In this document: positions 1 through 4,813 of the stretch, piece after piece
Layout: each line of letters starts with the position of its first letter
Numbering within the stretch: the stretch's first letter is position 1
DNA from: CAZDML01 sp964506645
Lineage (GTDB): Bacteria; Elusimicrobiota; Elusimicrobia; 2-01-FULL-59-12
Direction of reading: 5' to 3'
Assembly (NCBI GenBank): GCA_964506645.1
Contig: CAZDML010000074.1
Coordinates: 1-9,911 of the forward strand
DNA: 9,911 bases
Notes under the pieces: model-generated
Database searches by the model: none
Told to the model about the DNA's origin: nothing
Seen by the model: the letters and a program-made list of their open reading frames with translations, nothing else
Translations under genes and position numbers: made by a program

Positions 1-7
1 GATCCTC

Positions 8-1654
8 CTATTTGTCTTCTTTCTTGAGAACGAAGTCCGGATAGCAGAGGGCGCCCATTTCTGGAATATCCAAGCCCTGCAATTCCGCTTTCGCACCCAC
101 ACGCTGGCCGACAATGACATCCACGATCCAGTTCACGACAAAGGAAAGCGTGAAAACCACGCCCACAAGCGTTGCAACCCCGATGAGCTGGGCTACAAGC
201 TGTCCGGAATCACCGTAGAAGAGCCCTTTCACAGAGCCTGCCACACCGTTCCAGCTCCCCCCGTAGTTACTGCGACCATCGGCAAAGAGGCCCGTCGCAA
301 TCACTCCGAAGATCCCGTTGACACCGTGAACAGACATCGCACCCACAGGGTCATCAATTTTCGGGACTCGATCGAAGAATTCGACCGACAGACATACCAG
401 GAGACCCGCAATCCAGCCAATAACAATGGAAGCCAGAATTCCTACAAAGCCGCTCGGCGCCGTAATGGCAACTAAGCCGGCGAGGAATCCGTTTCCTGTC
501 ATCGAGGCATCCGGTTTTCCGTAACGAATCCACATATACAGGATGGACGAAAAGGAGCCTGTCATTCCTGCCAACATGGTATTCACAGCTACGCTGGATG
601 CACGCATGGCTCCGTTTCCGGACATACCGAGTGTACTCCCGGGGTTAAATCCAAACCACCCGAAGGCCAGAATGAAGCAACCCAGAAGGACAAGAACCAT
701 ATCATGCCCGGGAATCGCATTGGGAGAGCCATCGCGATTGTATTTTCCAATACGGGGACCGATCTGCATTCCTACGGCGCAAGCTGTCAATCCACCCACA
801 GCATGAACAACGCCCGATCCGGCAAAATCCACATACCCGTGACCGAGACCAAAGTTCACGCCCAACTGAGAGAGCCATCCGCAGCCCCATGCCCAGTTTG
901 CGAAGAGCGGATAAATAAACGCACCCAGTAAAACCGTCGAAACAGCAAATGCGGAAAATTTCCAGCGCTCCGCACAGGTTCCCGTAACAATGGTCGTTGT
1001 TGTATCCATAAAGACCATTTGGAACAAGAACACCACCATGACAGTAACGTCATACGCAGAACCGCTCAGGAAAAAACCTTTGGTACCAAACAATCCCCAG
1101 GGTTTTCCAAAGAGCGTCACGACATGTTCTGCGTTCATAGAGGATCCACCACCCAAGTTGGCAATGGTTCCGGCACCGCCCATTTGAATGGCATAGCCAC
1201 AGACCCAATACGCGAATAGCCCTAGACCATACACCATAAAGTTCATCATCATGGTATGGTTCGCATTTTTAGCGCGGCACAGACCTGTCTCCACAATAGC
1301 GAAGCCGGGCTGCATAAACATAATGATGAACCCACAGATGAGCGTCCAGGTGAAGTTAATGGCAATTTTGTTCTGCCCCACCTGATTAGCGATGTCCAAA
1401 AGTGTAATACCTTTAGAGGCATCGGCTACCGTAATGTCGGTTGCAGATCCTACGAATTCCGCCCCGGCGTCCCCTTTCTCTGTCAGGACGTCAGATTTGG
1501 CTTTTGCTGCATCGGCCAACTCTTTTCCTGAAAGAGCGGCAGTGGCTGACAGCGAGGTTTCTTCTGCCGCGTGAGAAACACCTGCGAAACTCATCATTCC
1601 GCAGAGGCCGACAAGCGCCAGGAGAACTCGACAACGTCTTTGTAACGATCTCAT
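8..1654 (-). CDS. amt: Ammonium transporter (Amt/MEP/Rh family)
   Basis: This inner-membrane channel takes up ammonium/ammonia for assimilation by glutamine synthetase, here encoded next door. The 548 residues start with a likely cleavable signal peptide (basic MRSLQRR, a hydrophobic core, then SHA before AEE near residue 29). A polar stretch of about 70 residues follows, and then the Amt core from about residue 100 with some 11 hydrophobic segments. The family signature DFAGSGVVHAVGG is at 276-288. The pore twin histidines are seen as H284 and H443 (MSVHGVNG). The C-terminal tail has GLDIPEMG (527-534), the counterpart of the GLDxxEHGE element that contacts PII proteins in other Amts, here with M for H. 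The polar insert makes it longer than the usual 400-450 residues. The start is supported by AAGGAGATTATT before the ATG. It is the last gene of a three-gene operon. No glnK is adjacent. Confidence 0.97.
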   Translation of the reverse strand: MRSLQRRCRVLLALVGLCGMMSFAGVSHAAEETSLSATAALSGKELADAAKAKSDVLTEKGDAGAEFVGSATDITVADASKGITLLDIANQVGQNKIAINFTWTLICGFIIMFMQPGFAIVETGLCRAKNANHTMMMNFMVYGLGLFAYWVCGYAIQMGGAGTIANLGGGSSMNAEHVVTLFGKPWGLFGTKGFFLSGSAYDVTVMVVFLFQMVFMDTTTTIVTGTCAERWKFSAFAVSTVLLGAFIYPLFANWAWGCGWLSQLGVNFGLGHGYVDFAGSGVVHAVGGLTACAVGMQIGPRIGKYNRDGSPNAIPGHDMVLVLLGCFILAFGWFGFNPGSTLGMSGNGAMRASSVAVNTMLAGMTGSFSSILYMWIRYGKPDASMTGNGFLAGLVAITAPSGFVGILASIVIGWIAGLLVCLSVEFFDRVPKIDDPVGAMSVHGVNGIFGVIATGLFADGRSNYGGSWNGVAGSVKGLFYGDSGQLVAQLIGVATLVGVVFTLSFVVNWIVDVIVGQRVGAKAELQGLDIPEMGALCYPDFVLKKEDK

Positions 1655-1675
1655 AATAATCTCCTTAATAATTTA

Positions 1676-1858
1676 TTATTTCTTCCAGATGGCGCGTTCC
1701 AAGTAGTACTTGTTGAGCACCCCCAGGTTTCCAAATACCGATACCGCAATACCCGTGCAGGCCAGAATAATGCGTACCGAATTAGAGCTGGTCACAAACA
1801 GCCCTGACATGGCAATCACCCAACCGCCTAAAATAATGCCTAATCCTGCGATTCTCAT
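1676..1858 (-). CDS. Small two-helix membrane protein in the amt operon
   Basis: I do not recognise this 60-residue protein as a named family. It has two hydrophobic segments (about 4-22 and 28-46), a short loop carrying TSSNSVR between them, and a basic tail ending in YYLERAIWKK, so a two-pass inner-membrane hairpin is likely. A strong Shine-Dalgarno sequence, AAAGGAGGAACT, precedes the ATG. That ATG overlaps the stop of the upstream small gene as ATGA, which implies translational coupling. It ends 21 bp before amt, and that gap holds the amt ribosome binding site. Being encoded between a leader controlled by attenuators and amt, it may help assembly or gating of the transporter, but that is inference from position only. 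Confidence 0.82.
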   Translation of the reverse strand: MRIAGLGIILGGWVIAMSGLFVTSSNSVRIILACTGIAVSVFGNLGVLNKYYLERAIWKK

Positions 1859-2025
1859 AGTTCCTCCTTTGCGCGAACACCTTTAAATAAGTACAGCGAC
1901 ACTCCGATAAGAGCGAGCCCTGCTAAACCACCCATGAAGCCTCCGCCAACAGCCGGCGTCCATGCCAGGGTGAATCCCAGCAAGAACAGAAACACGGCCC
2001 ATCCTGACGTACTCGTTGTTCCCAT
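1855..2025 (-). CDS. Small two-helix membrane protein, first gene of the amt operon
   Basis: This unrecognised 56-residue protein starts MGTTSTSGW. Its hydrophobic segments are about 9-24 and 28-46, joined by a glycine-rich turn (VGGGFMGG), and it ends in the charged tail GVRAKEEL. The reading frame is open for 15 codons further upstream, to 2070. I reject that longer start because it would put coding sequence through a terminator stem and the ribosome binding site. AAGGAGG lies five bases before the ATG at 2025. The stop overlaps the next start by four bases. It is the first gene behind the tandem attenuators, so it shares their control with amt. A role as an accessory subunit or small regulator of Amt is possible but not shown. 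Confidence 0.8.
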   Translation of the reverse strand: MGTTSTSGWAVFLFLLGFTLAWTPAVGGGFMGGLAGLALIGVSLYLFKGVRAKEEL

Positions 2026-2030
2026 ACACT

Positions 2031-2037
2031 CCTCCTT
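2031..2037 (-). promoter_or_regulatory. Strong ribosome binding site that fixes the start of the amt operon
   Basis: AAGGAGG on the minus strand lies five bases before the ATG at 2025. It decides the 56-residue start over the longer open frame. It sits about 20 bases beyond the second terminator, so translation can begin only on transcripts that read through. Confidence 0.85.
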
Positions 2038-2047
2038 AGTTTTTGGC

Positions 2048-2089
2048 AAATAAAAAAGCGCTCTCTGCAAACAACATGCCAGAGAACGC
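2048..2089 (-). terminator. Second intrinsic terminator in the amt-operon leader (attenuator)
   Basis: On the minus strand, GCGTTCTCTG (2089-2080) pairs with CAGAGAGCGC (2067-2058) to give ten base pairs, one of them G-U, around a 12-base loop. TTTTTTATTT follows at once. This is a well-formed intrinsic terminator placed between the promoter and the first gene, so it should stop transcription before the operon unless antiterminated. Its 5' arm is shared with the hairpin AGAACG/CGTTCT at 2083-2098, and the two cannot form together. Confidence 0.78.
2066..2081 (-). promoter_or_regulatory. Candidate sigma-54 promoter (-24/-12)
   Basis: The minus strand reads TGGCATGTTGTTTGCA, which fits the full TGGCAYRNNNNTTGCW consensus with GG and GC at the right spacing. 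Transcription would begin near 2055, about 30 bases before the first ATG and beyond both attenuators. Sigma-54 control of amt is common in other bacteria. Against it, the site lies wholly inside the second terminator hairpin, which by itself explains its outer bases. No clear enhancer site was found. Confidence 0.38.
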
Positions 2090-2132
2090 CTTCGTTCTTA
2101 AAAGCTAGCCCCCCCTTTGGGACCAGCTCTTT
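2083..2132 (-). promoter_or_regulatory. Second hexaloop hairpin pair in the amt leader (ANTAR-type candidate)
   Basis: The minus-strand RNA from 2132 to 2101 folds into a 13-bp stem (several G-U pairs) closed by the six-base loop AAAGGG at 2119-2114. The loop has A at position 1 and G at position 4, as in ANTAR-bound hairpins. Two bases later a second hairpin, AGAACG/CGTTCT (2098-2083), forms with a tetraloop, so it lacks a standard hexaloop. Its 3' arm is also the 5' arm of the following terminator. The layout (hairpin, hairpin, overlapping terminator) matches ANTAR antitermination, but the second loop does not. Confidence 0.55.
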
Positions 2133-2150
2133 TCGTATAAATACGTCTGT

Positions 2151-2190
2151 AAAAAAAATAAAACCCCGTCTGCTAAATTCAGGTCGGGGC
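2151..2190 (-). terminator. First intrinsic terminator in the amt-operon leader (attenuator)
   Basis: On the minus strand, CCCCG (2189-2185) pairs with CGGGG (2168-2164), with an inner CTG/CAG helix. A run of about a dozen T residues broken by one A follows. It lies about 40 bases after the predicted transcription start and points toward the amt operon. Its 5' arm overlaps the small hairpin with loop AUUGAA, so the two compete. Confidence 0.78.
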
Positions 2191-2231
2191 TTCAATGCCT
2201 TTATATTGGTATCGTACCAACTCTGGTGCGA
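2188..2231 (-). promoter_or_regulatory. Tandem hexaloop leader element (ANTAR target), amt operon
   Basis: Hairpin 1 (2231-2212) reads UCGCACC, loop AGAGUU, GGUACGA: seven positions with one C-A mismatch. Hairpin 2 (2199-2188) reads GGC, loop AUUGAA, GCC: only three pairs, but the loop again has A1 and G4. Its 3' arm is the start of the terminator stem, as in the known mechanism where ANTAR binding holds hairpin 2 and blocks the terminator. The same AGAGUU loop and a near-identical CA(A/U)UGAAGCC stretch occur in the glnN leader, which makes chance unlikely. Confidence 0.72.
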
Positions 2232-2237
2232 TGATTA

Positions 2238-2267
2238 ATAGTACAAAACCTTGAAATTGAATGTCAA
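2238..2267 (-). promoter_or_regulatory. Sigma-70-type promoter of the amt operon
   Basis: The minus strand has a perfect -35 TTGACA at 2267-2262, an 18-bp spacer and the -10 TACTAT at 2243-2238. The predicted start is near 2231, exactly where the first leader hairpin begins. The glnN promoter has the same -35, the same spacer and the same distance to its hairpin. Confidence 0.7.
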
Positions 2268-2296
2268 CATTTTTTCAGAAATTTTATTACAAAAAT

Positions 2297-2327
2297 AAGA
2301 AGCCCCTCCTTGAAGGAGGGGCTTCTT
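2297..2327 (-). terminator. Intrinsic terminator after glnN
   Basis: A perfect inverted repeat of 15 bases per arm (AAGAAGCCCCTCCTT and its complement) is centred on one base at 2312. In practice it forms a 13-bp stem with a five-base loop. On the minus strand it is followed by ATTTTTGT. It lies 22 bases after the glnN stop and separates glnN from the amt promoter that follows it. Confidence 0.93.
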
Positions 2328-2349
2328 GGGTGAATCGTTACGTTCGGAA

Positions 2350-4509
2350 TTAAAGATCGAACAACATGTCGCCGTACGACGGAACCGGCCACGCGCACTT
2401 GCTGACGATCGTCTCCAGGGCATCAATGTCTGCGCGCAGATCGGCCTGCGCCGTAAACACCTTGTCACGATAAGCTTCAGCACGCTCCTTGGCATTCGAG
2501 GTGCCTTCCGCTTTGGAACGTTCGGCTTCCAAGGTTGCCAATTTCTTCGAGGCGGACTTCAGCAGTTCATTGATCTTGCTGAGCAGCGATGACTGTACAT
2601 CCGTGGAGGCGCCTGCGCTCTTGAGTTCATTCACGGTAGCAGCCAGCTTACCGGTATAAGAAATCACGGCCGGGATATACTGGGTTTTCACCATGTTGAT
2701 AGCGGCTCGGGCTTCGATGTTGATGTGCTTCGCATACTGTTCCAGAAGAATTTCATAGCGGGATTCCAATTCGCGTTCATTGAGCACTTTGTATTTCTCA
2801 AAGAGCTGATGGGCGCTCTTGTTGTTCATGTACTGGAGCGAATCCACCATGGAGCGAATGTTTGGAAGCCCACGTTTCTTGGCTTCTTGAACCCAATCTT
2901 CAGAGTAGCCATTCCCGTTAAAAATCACGCGGCCATGCTTTTGCATGACTTCTTTCACGATGGCCTGGACTTCTTTATCGGCATCTTTGGCTTTCTCGAG
3001 ACGGGACGCAATTTCATCAAGCGATTCGGCGACGATGGTATTGAGAACAAGGTTCGGCCCAGCAATGGAAGCAGAAGACGGCACCATTCGGAATTCGAAC
3101 TTGTTCCCCGTGAAGGCAAAGGGCGATGTCCGGTTACGGTCGGTGTTATCCATCGGCAGGGCCGGCAGAGTATCGACACCGATCGTCATAAACGTTTCGC
3201 CACGACTCTTTACGGGTTTACCGTCGCGAATCCCTTCAAGAATGGCGGAAAGCTCAGACCCCATGAAGATGGAGATGATCGCCGGAGGTGCTTCGTTAGC
3301 ACCTAAGCGAAGATCGTTCCCCGGGTTTGCGGCGGCCGCACGGAGTTTGTCCGCATGGCGGTCCACGGCTTGGATCGTTGCCGCCAGGAACGTGAGGAAC
3401 ACTTCATTGTCGTGCGGCGTATGACCGGGTTCAAGAAGATTAATCCCATCATCGGTCGCCAGCGACCAGTTGTTATGTTTCCCTGAACCATTCACGCCCG
3501 CGAAAGGCTTTTCGTAGAGCAGGCACACCAAGCCATGGCGGAGTGCGACTTTGCCCATGGTCTCCATGACCAGTTGGTTATGATCCGTGGCGATGTTGGT
3601 CGTTGAGAAAATCGGCGCCATTTCGAACTGGGCCGGGGCCACTTCGTTATGCTTTGTTTTTGAAGCAATGCCCATCTTCCAGAGTTCAATATCCAGATCC
3701 CGCATGAATTTGGAAATGCGATCTTTGATAGCACCGAAGTATTGATCTTCGAGCTCCTGACCTTTGGAGGAGGCCGCGCCAAAAAGCGTACGGCCGGACA
3801 TGATCAAGTCTTCGCGCTGATCAAAATATTTTTTATCAATCAGGAAATACTCCTGCTCAGGACCCACTGTCGATGTTACGCGCTTGGATTTCTTGTTACC
3901 GAGAGCACGCAGCGTACGAAGGGCTTGTTTAGACACAGCGTCCATGGAGCGAAGGAGCGGAGTTTTCTTATCGAGGGCTTCGCCGGTATAGGACACGAAA
4001 GCCGTCGGGATGCAGAGCGTGACGTTGCCGGCATCATCCTGTTTCAAGAACGCCGGAGAGGTACAGTCCCACGCCGTATAGCCGCGCGCTTCAAAGGTTG
4101 CACGGATACCGCCGCTGGGGAACGAGGAAGCGTCCGGCTCCCCTTTAATGAGGGTTTTACCGGAGAACTTCATCTCTACGGTGCCGTCACCGCGCGGCTC
4201 AATGAAAGAATCATGCTTTTCAGCTGTTTTCCCTGTCAGAGGCTGGAAAAGGTGAGTGTAATGCGTTGCGCCTTTTTCGATCGCCCATTCCATCATGGCT
4301 TTCGCCACAACGTTGGCCACAGGCAGGGTCAGCGTTGCGCCCTCATCCATCACCTTACGAAGAGCATTGTACGTTTCCTTCGGCAGACGCTTTTTCATCA
4401 CGCTGTCGTTGAATACGTTGGAACCAAAAAGTTCTTCGACATCAACATTCGCACACTTGGAGGAATGTCCATTCAATGAAACATGACCATTGGCAATTGC
4501 AGTTTTCAT
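2350..4509 (-). CDS. glnN: Glutamine synthetase type III (GSIII)
   Basis: GSIII makes glutamine from glutamate, ammonia and ATP in the cytoplasm, the main entry of ammonium into metabolism. The length of 719 residues is typical of GSIII (about 700-730), far longer than GSI/GSII. Visible landmarks are the N-terminal PSGGIRATFEARGYTAWD (131-148), the metal/substrate region GPEQEYF (216-222), KHNEVAPAQFE (286-296), NGSGKHNNWSL (340-350), NEAPPAIIS (405-413) and the ATP/glutamate-site block DRNRTSPFAFTGNKFEFR (457-474). The C-terminal third is rich in K, E and A and probably helical, as in the family. The start has GAGG seven bases upstream. It is a single-gene unit with its own promoter, leader and terminator. 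The leader shares hairpins with the amt leader, so the two are probably co-regulated. No defect is seen. Confidence 0.97.
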   Translation of the reverse strand: MKTAIANGHVSLNGHSSKCANVDVEELFGSNVFNDSVMKKRLPKETYNALRKVMDEGATLTLPVANVVAKAMMEWAIEKGATHYTHLFQPLTGKTAEKHDSFIEPRGDGTVEMKFSGKTLIKGEPDASSFPSGGIRATFEARGYTAWDCTSPAFLKQDDAGNVTLCIPTAFVSYTGEALDKKTPLLRSMDAVSKQALRTLRALGNKKSKRVTSTVGPEQEYFLIDKKYFDQREDLIMSGRTLFGAASSKGQELEDQYFGAIKDRISKFMRDLDIELWKMGIASKTKHNEVAPAQFEMAPIFSTTNIATDHNQLVMETMGKVALRHGLVCLLYEKPFAGVNGSGKHNNWSLATDDGINLLEPGHTPHDNEVFLTFLAATIQAVDRHADKLRAAAANPGNDLRLGANEAPPAIISIFMGSELSAILEGIRDGKPVKSRGETFMTIGVDTLPALPMDNTDRNRTSPFAFTGNKFEFRMVPSSASIAGPNLVLNTIVAESLDEIASRLEKAKDADKEVQAIVKEVMQKHGRVIFNGNGYSEDWVQEAKKRGLPNIRSMVDSLQYMNNKSAHQLFEKYKVLNERELESRYEILLEQYAKHINIEARAAINMVKTQYIPAVISYTGKLAATVNELKSAGASTDVQSSLLSKINELLKSASKKLATLEAERSKAEGTSNAKERAEAYRDKVFTAQADLRADIDALETIVSKCAWPVPSYGDMLFDL

Positions 4510-4563
4510 AGTAGTCCTCGGTTAGTTGGAGTTTGCGGCGAAAGGGAGCTGCTCCTAGGGCCG

Positions 4564-4578
4564 TTTGTATCGTAACAA
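4564..4578. repeat. Repeated regulatory-region motif TTTGTATCGTAACAA
   Basis: This 15-mer matches TTGGTATCGTACCAA at 2206-2220 in the amt leader at 13 of 15 positions. Its first ten bases recur exactly at 4738-4747 in front of the transporter gene. The 2206-2220 copy is a perfect palindrome around TCG. All three copies lie in the leaders discussed here. It could be a protein operator or part of alternative RNA folds. I do not recognise it. Confidence 0.4.
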
Positions 4579-4587
4579 ATTTTGGGC

Positions 4588-4623
4588 AATAAAATACCCC
4601 ACTCTAGACGGACGGAGTGAGGC
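4588..4623 (-). terminator. Terminator-like stem in the glnN leader (attenuator)
   Basis: On the minus strand, GCCUCACUC (4623-4615) pairs with GAGUGGGGU (4604-4596) to give nine base pairs including two G-U, around a ten-base loop. AUUUUAUU follows. The T-run is short and broken, so this is a weaker terminator than those in the amt leader. It begins at the GCC that ends the CAAUGAAGCC element, the same relation as in the amt leader. Confidence 0.55.
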
Positions 4624-4658
4624 TTCATTGGAGTCCAGTGACCAGCAACTCTGCTGGT
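4621..4658 (-). promoter_or_regulatory. Tandem hexaloop leader element (ANTAR target), glnN
   Basis: Hairpin 1 (4658-4641) is a perfect six-base-pair stem ACCAGC/GCUGGU closed by the loop AGAGUU, with A1 and G4 as required by ANTAR proteins and identical to the amt leader loop. About a dozen bases later comes CAAUGAAGCC, matching CAUUGAAGCC in the amt leader, with AAUGAA in the loop position (A1, G4). Flanking pairs for this second hairpin are poor (one C-G next to a C-C mismatch), so only the sequence, not a good stem, supports it. It leads straight into the terminator-like stem. Confidence 0.68.
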
Positions 4659-4666
4659 GCGTTAAA

Positions 4667-4696
4667 AAAATACCACAAGAGGACTGCGCTTGTCAA
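4667..4696 (-). promoter_or_regulatory. Sigma-70-type promoter of glnN
   Basis: The minus strand shows a perfect -35 TTGACA at 4696-4691, an 18-bp spacer and the -10 TATTTT at 4672-4667. The predicted start is near 4660, two bases before the hexaloop hairpin. This leaves a leader of about 150 nt before the ATG at 4509. Confidence 0.65.
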
Positions 4697-4750
4697 GTTA
4701 GCCCGCCCTTCCCTTACTGGATTCAAAGGATCATATTTTTGTATCGTTAG

Positions 4751-4776
4751 GTGTCCAACACTGGAGTTGGCGCACG
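4751..4776 (+). promoter_or_regulatory. Hexaloop antiterminator hairpin in the transporter leader
   Basis: In plus-strand RNA, CCAAC (4755-4759) pairs with GUUGG (4766-4770) around the loop ACUGGA, which has A1 and G4. GUG (4751-4753) and CAC (4773-4775) can extend the stem across a small internal loop. The 3' arm lies inside the 5' arm of the terminator at 4763-4793, so the two folds exclude each other. This fits hairpin 2 of an ANTAR element. I could not find a convincing hairpin 1 upstream, nor a clear promoter on this strand. Confidence 0.5.
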
Positions 4777-4803
4777 CAGCACGCGCCAACTCCTTTTTAT
4801 TTT
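4763..4803 (+). terminator. Intrinsic terminator directly before the transporter gene (attenuator)
   Basis: A perfect 11-bp stem GGAGTTGGCGC/GCGCCAACTCC (4763-4773 with 4783-4793) has a nine-base loop and is followed by TTTTTATTTT. No gene ends upstream on this strand. The ATG is only about ten bases beyond the T-run, so it acts as a leader attenuator rather than a gene-end terminator. Confidence 0.88.
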
Positions 4804-4813
4804 AGGGGAATGT

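Noticed and set aside
2206..2231. NtrC-like DNA enhancer (TACCA-N4-TGGTG) upstream of the candidate sigma-54 site
   Set aside because: The spacer differs from the usual NtrC site, and the same bases are better explained as an RNA hairpin at the transcription start with a loop identical to that in the glnN leader.
2725..4479. Long plus-strand open frames opposite glnN (193 aa at 2725-3306 and 245 aa at 3742-4479)
   Set aside because: They are antisense to a clear GSIII gene, have no ribosome binding site or recognisable domain, and their composition follows from the glnN codons.
4584..4600. Sigma-54 promoter for glnN (GG-N10-GC)
   Set aside because: Only the GG and TTGC agree; the rest of the consensus fails, and it overlaps the 3' side of the leader stem.
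4565..4750. Small plus-strand open frame in the glnN/transporter intergenic region, as a leader peptide or gene
   Set aside because: Non-ATG start, no ribosome binding site, and it lies across the glnN promoter and hairpins.
4680..4813. Known Na+ or Li+ riboswitch in the transporter leader
   Set aside because: I could not recognise the conserved core of any known class by eye; kept only as an alternative to be tested with covariance models.
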